DNA from: Camellia lanceoleosa
Taxonomy: Eukaryota > Streptophyta > Magnoliopsida > Ericales > Theaceae
Direction: 5' to 3'
Length of the DNA: 64,000 bases
Assembly (NCBI GenBank): GCA_025200525.1
Contig: CM045761.1
Coordinates: 40,556,190-40,620,189, forward strand
Part shown: one piece after another, positions 50,102 to 59,640 of the stretch
Layout of the letters: each line of letters opens with the position of its first letter
Position numbering within the stretch: the first letter of the stretch is position 1
The notes under the pieces: model-generated
Databases searched by the model: none
Seen by the model: the letters and a program-made list of their open reading frames with translations, nothing else
Told to the model about the DNA's origin: nothing
Translations under genes and position numbers: made by a program

Positions 50102-50135
50102 ATGCCTTCACTATTGGGCCACCACCCTCGATGTT
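50102..50135 (-). mobile_element. tRNA-derived SINE, 5' end (other half of 4541-4819)
   Basis: Contains the A-box-like tggcccaatagtg on the minus strand. With ggcca removed once, it joins the 3' portion at 4819 without loss. It is followed by aattttatac (50136-50145), the second copy of the SINE target duplication. Confidence 0.6.
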
Positions 50136-50153
50136 AATTTTATACATATATAC

Positions 50154-50771
50154 TAGGAGTGCAATCTAGGCAGTTTCAACTCGAGAAACTTGAGCTCAGC
50201 CCAAAAAACTTTAGGATTTAGGCAAAATATTTTTAAATTTGGTATGATCTTCGGCGAAAAAGTAGAAGCCCGAATTAAGTTTGAGCAAGTTTAGACAAAG
50301 ATACCAAAACAATCCAAGTAATTCAAAATCCGAATTATATATATAAATATTGAATATACATATAAATTATTAGTCATTAGATGATATTAAAGCAATTTAT
50401 ATCATTAGATTATATTGAATATATGTTATATACACAAGTAACACAATACAAAATTTTATTTATTTATTTTTTCTTACTCATAAATTATAAAGACCATCAT
50501 AACAAACATGTCTCTTATATTATATAAATTATTTGTTTTGATGTTATTAATGATTTTATAAAAATAAAAAATTGTAAATAATCTAATTTTAACAAATTAA
50601 TTACTCTAAAAAATGAAATTTATGTGCAATTTAGACAATTCGGTTTTAACTCAGGTTGAACTTGGACAGACAACATTGAATTACAATTCAAGCTTGGGTG
50701 AGTCTGGACAACTATCAGCACAATTTAAGTTGGGTTTAGACAACCTCCACCGCACCCGAGTTGCACCCCTA
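50154..50771. mobile_element. hAT-type MITE with 8-bp duplication
   Basis: Exact 8-bp duplication atatatac at 50146-50153 and 50772-50779. The ends are TAGGAGTGCAAT and, reverse-complemented, TAGGGGTGCAAC, typical of non-autonomous hAT elements. It is 618 bp, AT-rich, with no transposase frame. It landed next to the old SINE duplication. Confidence 0.85.
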
Positions 50772-50779
50772 ATATATAC

Positions 50780-51543
50780 ACAACAATTAAATCTAAAAAA
50801 AATTGAATATTGAGTATCCATTTGGCAATTTAATTTTTTATTAATTTTTTGATGAAATGAAAAAAAGTTAATGTGCTTAGAATAATTTTTTTAGTTAAAT
50901 TGATAATTGTAAATAAAAAAATAATTAATTGATATATATAGCATGATTTTTGAAACTTTTTAGTTAAAAAAAAAAAACAAAAAACAAACTAACAAACAAG
51001 CTCCTTCAAAAGACAGAACCATCAAATGGTTACCAACAAAAAAAAAAAAAAATGACAAAAAGAATGATTTGAAACAATTGTGGCTGAATCTGCTATAGAC
51101 ATTTCTGAACTTTCAAGGTTCACATAAATTAGCCACTCAGAGAAAAAATGATCACAATCAGAACATCCAGCAATTTTATTGAAATAATAATAAATAAATA
51201 AAAATACAACACGCTGTGTTTCCACCGGAGTAAGTCAGGTTCGAATCCTGAGGGGCACGCTCTCTCTGCGGAGAGACTATTATATTTTGATCAAAATTTG
51301 GCCTCTTCCGTGGTGCCTCGGTAGTAGATCGCTTCTTATAGATTGAGTTAAATTTAATCAGCAACTGATTACTCCAAAAACAAGACCCACAAATGCTATA
51401 ATGCCCTTATGAAGCATCCTTTTTTTGGTGTTCAAAAAAAAAAGCATATCGAAACCTTGAAACAAATAGCATTTTTAAATCATCGCCTCAAAACCAGAAC
51501 AGATTTTTTTTTTTTTTGAACGAGTAACCAAAACAGAACTTAA
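50780..51543. other. Intergenic stretch downstream of the hydrolase gene
   Basis: AT-rich sequence containing the 3' untranslated region of the hydrolase gene on the right. At about 51200-51290 there is a pol III B-box match (ggttcgaatcc) followed by ctctctgcggagagacta, which resembles the middle of Au-type SINEs, so a SINE remnant on the plus strand is possible. No A box or acceptor stem was found and it is not a tRNA gene. Confidence 0.4.
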
Positions 51544-54500
51544 TTAAGCAATAGAAGCGATTCTGGGAGCCACAATCTCTAAAAGTCCCTTGGGATTGTC
51601 AACATGAACCCAATGGCCGGAGTTGGGAATAACATGCACTGAAAACTTCCCCTCGGATTCATCAAGGCTCCGACCGGCAAGGCTTTCAAGCCTCTGAATC
51701 ACATCTGCATCCCATCTGTCGCTCTTCTCAGCTTGCACAATAGCTATCTCCATCTCTTTAGGTGGGTGTTCCAGCAAAGGCCAATAATCCGTCTCCCTAA
51801 AAGATTGCATATTCTTACTCAAATTCTACTATGCAGATAAATAAAATGAAATGAAAAATAAAAAATAAAAGACGTCATGAAATGAGGACTGACTTCAAAG
51901 TGAAAGTGTATGTTTACCGGTAAGAATTGAACATCTGGACAGCACCGTCAAGATTAAAAGCCCATGTCTCGTGGTCTCCTGATTTTTTGAGGTTGCTGCC
52001 TATCCATTCGGACAATGATTTGGAGAACCCAAGCTTAATCATGTGGTCCACAAGCCACCTGAAGCCAGGACCGTATTGAACTATATGACTTGCAATATTA
52101 AATGTTCAAAAGAAATCATGTAAACATCTTGATTGAGAACATAAGGAAATTTGACAAAGAATAATTGAAGGTTAGAAGTTTTAGTTTACTGAGGAATTAT
52201 ATATATTTTTTTGGATGTTGAATTTGTTTAGGATTTTAATTCTTAGTTTTAATTTGTTTCTTTATTGGTTAGTGATTACTTGTTTGACCTTCACAAAATT
52301 TGGAATGTGCATAGTCCTGTATGATAGTAGCAAGTATGATTCTTGATTTGGGACTCTGGTGTTTTTCTCTCTTCTTCTATCATCAGACAAGTTTAGACAA
52401 GTTAATTGTACAATCAAGCTGGTGAGTTGAGCTCGAGATTGACATCATGGTGACAAGCCAAGCTCAACCAATGTTAGCCAAGCTTGAACAACATTCCTGA
52501 CTGAGCTGAACTCAAACAAACCAAAACTCACAGCCAGAGTTATCTGAAAGGGGATCATTTTGGAATTTTAAGATCCCCATCATTACTTCTTGTAATGGCT
52601 GCTATTTTCTACACTCAATTCATTTCCCATTATGGATTTGTACAAGAAGATGTACATAGAACACAATGAGGCAACTCAATTTCCTACTAAGGCGGTACAC
52701 AACCACACAGAGAAATAACTATAGGTCAAAAGAAAGGAATAAAGATTTTACTTTCGTGATGGGACTGATGTAGGTAGACTCTGCAAGGTCTGCAAAACTT
52801 TCTCCACTTCTCCATCACTGTTTTCAGTGTTCACTTTTCCAGGGACCGAGTCCAGTACCCACAGCTGTCCTGCATCAGGTTTTTCATCCATGAGTTAAGT
52901 TAAATATACGTCATCAAATTTATCCAGCAAAGGGAAGTCAGAATTCAATTCAATAAATGAGCTACACATGGCTCACTTGACAAAAGATTCCACAGAACAC
53001 ACACACATGCACACATCTGTAGCATAGGGTTTATTTATCTAATATAATAGACAAGAATTGAGGATTGGAATCGAAATTCTATTCCTAAAAAAGATTGTAC
53101 CCAATGCACAAGACTCTGCCTATAACAAAGTCTAAAAGAGACCTTCCTTCCACTTTTTTGCGGAGAGACTAAAACTCCAGTGACTCAAACCCACGCCACC
53201 ATGCTAGGAACAAATAGCAATTGCCATCAGTCCAAGTCACAACCTCTAAGAGAAATCCTATTCCTATCCTTGTAATTCTCATACTTGGATTGCAGTCATT
53301 CATAACGAGAATCCCATTCCCCAAGAATGAAATCCACACTAAGAACAGGGATTCTATCCAAGCCAAAAGGGTGATAACCTTATTCCTAATTCTTTAGAAC
53401 AAACTTTAATACTTAGCTAATAAGGTTGGCTGCATGAATTTTTCTTTGTCCAAATAACACTATCTAGAGGATCTCATCCATTTAAGCCCTCATTACTAGA
53501 AAAACCCAAATGGACCTAGAGCAGGTTGTAAATGTATTAAAAGACACACAACTCAAAATTTTATAGAAGACCAAACAAAAGGGAAAAACTAAAGAAGATT
53601 GAGACCCCTCAGTACAGTCAAGTGAAACAAGTTGAAAGCAACAGATTTGTAACCCATATGAATCCCATTCATGAGATTAATTGCATCAAGCAGGGCACAG
53701 TCAAGTTTGGCAAGTCAAACAAGCCATTTCAGAGAGCCCAAACTCTAGCCAGGTATGGCAAACTCAATCGTAAAAGTAATATTGATTGCCAAGCGCCGCA
53801 AAAAAACATGCAATTAACTTCAAAAGCATATTATATTTAATACAAAAAAGGTCTTACCCTGTGCATATTATATTTGGTAGAAAGATAGAAAGAAAACCTA
53901 TGTCAAATGGAGTTTGTAGCATAGAAAAAGTAAGAGTTAGTTGAAATGAAGCGGGCCAAGTTTATAAACATGCAACCTGCCCGTAACCTGTCTACCTACC
54001 CTTTATCCTAAAACAAGTTATAGCAAGGGAACATTAGTATATCCTGCTTTTGCTCAATTAGCCAGATGTATCCAGTTTTCAAAATACCATTTTCTTTCAA
54101 AAGAAAATGAACTCATCTGTGGGAACTTTCATTGATTATTGACACGATGATGCTCCAATAAAGCATCTTAAAGCTAAAAAACATGGTTATAAAAATGTTT
54201 CACACTGCAAAGGGAAAGCTTAACTAATAACCGAAGAACAACTTCTAGCACTTACAAATTAGAGCAACAGTGTGACAAAACTAGCATGATTTTGCTACTA
54301 GCAAGCCTAAATTGATATCTAACACCCAAACTAGTAGAAAATATATCTTACATTGATAGTTCTAACAAGTCCAACTGTTTTATCAGAATAAAAAGCGTTA
54401 AATCTAGAAAAGAAATTTGCAGTACAGGTCAGTTACGAAGCTTTGATAAAGAAATACCTGTTTAGGCAATTGAGCAGATTGACCATAATCACCTCTAGCA

Positions 54501-55303
54501 CAACTCTCAGCAAATTGCAAGGCAACCTTACCACCCATAGAGTGACCTAGAACAACATCAGGCCAAGCCCAACCTTGAGACTTCACCAAATCAGCCACAT
54601 CTTTAGCAGCATTGGCCATGTCATGGGGTGGGGATAAACTCTCTATCTCAGCCGATCTTCCATGGTTCCTCAAATCCACAAGAACCAACCTCCACTCTTT
54701 CAAAAATAAAAATAAAAAACACCTTCAACTCATAGAGAACTCACAGAGAACTGATATACACACACACAAATAGGCACATATATGCACATTAAAACATTGA
54801 AAAAATGGATAGATTCAAACATTAATGTTGTGTTTAGATCATGGATTTGGGTAGGGATTTAGAAAAAAAGGGAGGAATGGAGAAAAAGTTTAGCCCACAT
54901 TTCATTCAAATTTGCCTTACCTTTTTCCTTTCCCATTCCAAACCCTTATCCAAATTCATCATCCAAACGCAGCCTAACAGTTCATCATCACTTTTGGATG
55001 ATTGAGGTGACCAAAATTGTGAGAAATAACAAGAAAAAGAAATAGACCTCATGTTTTGTTTCTCATCAAAATTAGTGAGATTTGGTGAAAAACCAAGTTA
55101 TTGCATATATATATTGATACCTAAATTATCCGACAAAAATTCTAAAAACAAAATATTGAAAATTAAAAATTAAAAATCATAGGTAACACACTGATGAAAA
55201 ATCACAACTATTTCTTTTCTACGAGAAATGATAATCTTATCATTACTTTTCTAATCAAACAGGAAAACATATAAAAATCCTAAAACAAAATCAACTCACA
55301 TAT

Positions 55304-55357
<54 letters not shown>

Positions 55358-55608
55358 CCATTAGAGAGAGAGGAAGAGAGGGAACGAGAGAAGGATCGCC
55401 AGTTTCGGCCAGACCCCAAGAGGCCGTGAAGCACAAAAGCAGAGAAATTGTAGGGCTTCTCAGTAGTAGTAGATGCTCGAACCTCTTCGAAAGCTAGGGT
55501 TTCCAGAGATCGGGTCGTAGTCGTGGTTCGACGGAGATCCAGACTTGGTGAGCTCAGAAACCGGTTCAGGACGGCCAAACCCGATTTGTTCCTCATGGTT
55601 CTCGCCAT
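51544..55608 (-). CDS. ABHD11-like: Alpha/beta-hydrolase, ABHD11 type (five exons)
   Basis: Exons by translation and GT-AG sites: 55608-55359, 54696-54458, 52864-52752, 52058-51918 and 51796-51544. Phases join exactly, giving 996 bp, 331 residues plus stop, with no internal stop. The first 45 or so residues are Arg/Ser/Thr-rich without acids, like an organelle transit peptide. Motifs are HGLLGSGRNW (61-70, oxyanion region), VDLRNHGRS (90-98), the nucleophile elbow GHSMGG with Ser136, and the catalytic His309 in NSGHWVHVD. These match the ABHD11 branch of serine hydrolases, whose animal member is mitochondrial; the substrate of the plant protein is unknown. The start was chosen as the first ATG of the open frame. 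Introns 1 and 2 carry a MITE and a SINE remnant. It appears intact. Confidence 0.9.
53088..53225 (-). mobile_element. Au-like SINE remnant in intron 2 of the hydrolase gene
   Basis: Read on the minus strand it has gtgggtttgagtcac (B-box area), then tttagtctctccgcaaaa and finally tcttgtgcattgggtac, in the order and spacing of the Au SINE family of flowering plants. It is degraded; the 5' part and duplications are not clear. It lies wholly inside intron 2 (52865-54457). Confidence 0.5.
54826..54974. mobile_element. Tourist-like MITE in intron 1 of the hydrolase gene
   Basis: 149 bp with terminal inverted repeats of about 30 bp: TGTTGTGTTTAGATCATGGA against GGCTGCGTTTGGATGATGAA. It is flanked by taa on both sides (54823-54825 and 54975-54977), the 3-bp duplication of PIF/Harbinger elements. 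It has no coding capacity. Confidence 0.75.
55304..55355. repeat. (TA)n(GA)n microsatellite at the 5' end of intron 1
   Basis: About 8 TA units followed by 17 AG units on the plus strand. On the coding strand the (CT)n tract starts within a few bases of the exon 1 splice donor (GT at 55358-55357), so repeat length changes would act right at the splice site. Confidence 0.92.
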
Positions 55609-55776
55609 TTTCGACCGCTTTGATCCTCTCTTAACAATGTGTTTATGTTTTGTTTCATAGTCAGATCAGATCTTGTGGAGGACGAACGAACGAACGATTG
55701 TGTGAAACGGGGTCGTTTGAAGTTTAGAACCTATAAAACGACGTCGTTTTTAATGATTTAAGGAGAAATAAAGAAG

Positions 55777-55777
<1 letters not shown>

Positions 55778-55857
<80 letters not shown>
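55778..55857 (-). tRNA. trnL-UAG: tRNA-Leu (anticodon UAG)
   Basis: 80 nt on the minus strand. The acceptor stem GACAGTT pairs with AGCTGTC, and A is the discriminator base. The internal promoters are intact: A box tggccgagtgg and B box ggttcaaatcc. The anticodon arm CCAGA-TTTAGGC-TCTGG gives UAG, which reads CUA. The long variable arm (tccgaaaggg) is typical of leucine tRNAs. There is no intron. A T-run pol III terminator is not immediate; the nearest TTTT on the minus strand is about 40 nt downstream. It sits about 170 bp upstream of the hydrolase ATG on the same strand. Confidence 0.95.
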
Positions 55858-55912
55858 CTTCGTTTTTTGAAATACTATAAAAACACTATTATATCTTATG
55901 ACAATTCTAATA

Positions 55913-56063
55913 GGATTATGTTAGGTTTGATGAAAAAAAATCATGAAAACCATCATGAAATGATCTACACCGTTAGATCAGGTATGGTATTTTTTTGTAT
56001 GTCTGATCTAACGGTGCAGATCCTTTCATGATTTTTTTTTTTTCATAAAACCTAGCATTTCCC
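55913..56063. mobile_element. Fold-back MITE, Mutator-type duplication
   Basis: A 151-bp near-perfect hairpin. The arms share tgaaaaaaaatcatgaaa-type sequence and the inner palindrome ccgttagatcag...ctgatctaacgg. It is flanked by attctaata (55904-55912) and attccaata (56064-56072), a 9-bp duplication with one change. It lies 55 bp upstream of the tRNA-Leu gene. Confidence 0.75.
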
Positions 56064-56072
56064 ATTCCAATA

Positions 56073-58205
56073 AGATATTTGAGATAATCTAAATAATATA
56101 TTTTTTAACTGCTTATAAAAAAATGTATTAAAAAATAGAAAAATAATGTAATTTAAAGATAAAAAAATTTAAAAATACACCTGTACGGGAAAGAATTTCA
56201 CCTTCTCAATAATCCTCATGTTGAGTCGTTCTCTCTCTCTCTGTTGTCGTTTCGGTTTCTTTTTGAAAACAAATTTGTGAGTGGGGAACGTGTGAACCTC
56301 TTCCGAAACCTCTCAAAGAAGGTAGACAAGAGAGCAGAGAAAAGAGCTCTATGTATTGTTATGTGTTAAAAAGGTTGTTGATCCAAGTGAGATATTGATA
56401 TAGGTTCCACATAGGTTCAATCCTAACCACTCTTAGTCTCTCCAGATCGTCACTCCTCCATCACTATATTCTCTGAAGATATAATATTACCCTCCAACAC
56501 CCCCTCTTTGCTTGTGAGATGAGATGGTGGTTTTTCTTTAAAGAAGTTGTCACACAGAAGTAACATTCCCTCGCCTGACAATATGGTAAACATGACTATG
56601 AATACCATGGGCATGAATAAGCATCACCATAGGCAATTCTTTTCTCTTACTTCTTTCTCTTCACCTCTTCATGGCCAACTGGCATGTATGTTATGCACAA
56701 CTAATTAGGTTACCCAAACTAAATCGCCATCTTTAGACATCTTAACCAACTTTTTTTTTTACGGACTAACTAACTCTTGCGCTTCTTTTAACCTAACTAA
56801 CAAGGCTTCTTGGACTTCTCTAACTTCAAGGCTTCTTCTTTCTTAAGCTTAGAACAAGAGCTTAAATTCAATATATCTATCGAGAACGCTACCCCAAGCC
56901 AGCACCAGCCTTTCGACTGCCATGGGTGGAGATAGATAATTCTCTTTGGATATAATAAAACTTATAATCACGCTGACCGAGACCAACACACTAAAAGTTT
57001 CTTCTAACACTTACTAACACACTTAACTGACGTAAAACACCACACCGCTGGACCCGACTTAACACTTATTCCTTTGAACATATTTTAGAGCCCTTTCACC
57101 GGAAATCCATCATTATATTTTTATAGTTCTGGACTCGGTAAATCTATCTCATCTATCCTTTTAAACCCATTTCCAAGTCAAGTTCTTCAATTTAAAAATA
57201 CACCTAAGTGGATCCTTTTTTTTTTTTTTTTTTACAAGAAAATCCTCCCACTCTCACACAGGTCCAAAGCAGCGCCAAGTAAAACCTTAAACAAGCGTGT
57301 CACATGGTTTGGGGGTTTGGGCTGTCTAATGACAGTTTTGGAATCAGGAGCACTCTCAATTTTGGCCTATCTAATAGCAGTTTTGGAATCAGTTTTGGCC
57401 CACGTTAAAATAGTCGTGTTTGAGAAAGTTTTTTTAGTTGATTTGATAATTGTGAGAGAAAAAATGAAATGATTATGGATTGGATATAATATTTTGTCTT
57501 ATTAACTATTTTAACTTTGTTTGACATTGGCTAATAAAGTCAACTTTTTTGTATTGAGACTTTTTTAGCTTGTATTCTATAGCCTCGTCTGGTTTGAATT
57601 TTTTGGCTTTTTTAATTTTTGTAAAAAAAAAATGTAATGATTATAAATTTGATGTGATATTTTTATTTTATTAACTTATTTAGCCTATTTTGTCATTTTG
57701 TATTTTTTTAACCCCAAAATGATAACCAAACTAGAGTTTTGTCTTTATTGTCTATTTTAGCTACAAAAAATAAAAATAAAAAAACAACTCACCAAACAGG
57801 GCCTTAAAAAACCAAAAAATGTCCAGAATTTTATTTGAATGGTTAAAATTCACTTGAAAGATGGATCCTACAACAAAAATCTAAAATATGGACCATAGAA
57901 CTCAATTCTTGACAATCATGTGAGTATTTTTTCTGGGATCATAGGATTTTTATTTTGGAATTTATGATGAGAAAAATTAGATGAGATTTTTTATGGCTAG
58001 GGCAAATGCGTAACGAGAATGATAAAGGTTCATGGGTGTTGATAATAAGAAGGCATTGAATAAGGGATGATCATGAACACTAGAAAGCAATGGAAATAGA
58101 TTGTTCTCGCTTCAATAAGAGAAAAATTTAGATGAGTGGAGTTTTAAGTAATTGTCATGTCTTATATGAAATGAAATTTCAAATTAAGATGATGTTAAAT
58201 ACCAA
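56073..58205. other. Intergenic region, no gene recognised
   Basis: No convincing reading frame on either strand. A possible decayed Tourist-like MITE lies at about 57581-57804, with ends gcctcgtctggttt and caccaaacagggcc facing each other; its duplication is unclear. A phrase of about 30 bp around ctaatgacagttttggaatcag (57328) is repeated at about 57370. Poly-T runs occur near 56750 and 57218-57232. Confidence 0.5.
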
Positions 58206-58214
58206 TTACATAAA

Positions 58215-58514
58215 GAGCAATGCTACGTTTCAGGAAAAAAAAAAAGGAAAACTTTCAGGAAAATGGTGGAGGAGGAGGAGGAACTGGAGGGGGCCATCAA
58301 AATGAGCAGAGGCGGAGGAGGAGGTGAGCAGAGGCGGAGGCGTGCGATGGCAGGGCTGGGCAGACGATCGGGGTTGGGCAGACGACCAGTGGCTGCGACG
58401 ATCGGCCTCCTCCTCCTCCTCCCCCTCCTTCCCTCCTCCTCCTCCTCCTCCTCCTCCTCCTCCATTTTTTTGAAGGTTTTCCTGTTTTTTTTATCCTGAA
58501 GCGTAACATTTTTG
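58215..58514. mobile_element. MITE with GGA/CCT-rich arms and 9-bp duplication
   Basis: 300 bp, flanked by exact ttacataaa (58206-58214 and 58515-58523). Inverted ends are gagcaatgctacgtttcagg and caaaaatgttacgcttcagg, followed by A-rich blocks and then gga triplet repeats on one arm and cct repeats on the other. The 9-bp duplication suggests Mutator-type mobilisation. Open frames here (poly-Glu, poly-Arg, poly-Ser) come from the triplet repeats. Confidence 0.82.
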
Positions 58515-58523
58515 TTACATAAA

Positions 58524-58692
58524 ATACTTTATCAGGTTAAAAGGTCCTATTGTCTTTGTACTATTGTGTATTTGACGGTGCACAAAATTGTCCCAACAAT
58601 GTTGTTATGGCATGAGAATGGAGAATCCATGGCAGACAACACTTTTAAAGCAAAAATTTGTGTTTTCTTAAAACGAAGATTAAGATGGTGTC

Positions 58693-58723
<31 letters not shown>

Positions 58724-59539
58724 GAACTTGATCTAATCGTAGATAATTTTTCATGACTATTTTCATGATACCTAATATTATTCAGAATGCAATGGGTTGT
58801 GTTCAAGGTCATTGATCCCACACCAACCGTTGCATTCACGCTAGTTGGACTAGAGCTCTCCAGTTACCCATGAACTGGGTTGGAAAATACATTGTCACAT
58901 TCATTACATAAAAAGTACTAGGATTATTAACTTGCTAGTAATGAAGGAAGGTGTCAAGAGCTTTTGCATAACCAATATTCCATGTAATATATATTTTGTT
59001 AAAGTACTTCATTATCTTCAAAACAAATGCATGCAAATCCTATTTTTATAGAGTACTAAAAATTGTATAACTGGGTACAGACAAATATGGGTGAACATTT
59101 TGCCTTTCCAATAAATACAATTTTTGGGGTAAAATTACGTTAAGCAACAGAATTACATCCAATGATGAGGATCTTCAATCTCTTTTAATCAAATGGATCA
59201 ATTCGCGGGTCATGTTCACTTGCCATAACCATCCCCGTGCAAAGGCATGTCGGGCACATTACCTAAGTGAACACCAAATGTAACTAGTCAGCATGAATCA
59301 ATTATAGAATAAAGTTGGGATTACAATAAATTAAGTACAACAGATTTAGTCAGCAAATGAAAGCAGTCAACATACAGGTATGCTCACCGACTAGAGGAAA
59401 CCCTAGCCTTTTTGTTAATCATATTAAAAATAGTATAATTCTACTCTCCTTACTTGTGAAGCATGAATTTCACCAGAAAAAATAAAAGAAAGCAAGTATT
59501 TGCTAAACATGTTCTTCTTTGTATGTATATATATATATA
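58524..59539. other. Intergenic region, no gene recognised
   Basis: Contains a (GA)n run at about 58698-58723. No long frame or RNA gene was recognised. The (TA)n run at 59525-59540 marks the integration site of the LINE poly(A) tail. Confidence 0.5.
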
Positions 59540-59640
59540 TTTTTTTTTTTTGATAAATAAGCAAATTTTATTAAGAAAGCATCAAGACGATGCAACCAAT
59601 ACAAGAAAACCACCCAATAACAGAACCAATAAAACAAGGA

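Noticed and set aside
51225..51260. Possible tRNA gene (ggttcgaatcc with a T-arm-like stem)
   Set aside because: No acceptor stem, anticodon arm or A box at the right distance. Better explained as a SINE remnant.
56340..56520. B-box-like ggttcaatcc and a weak A-box-like motif
   Set aside because: The match is partial and there is no clear end, tail or duplication; not enough for a SINE call.
58223..58509. Poly-Glu, poly-Arg and poly-Ser frames on both strands
   Set aside because: Triplet-repeat products inside the MITE at 58215-58514.
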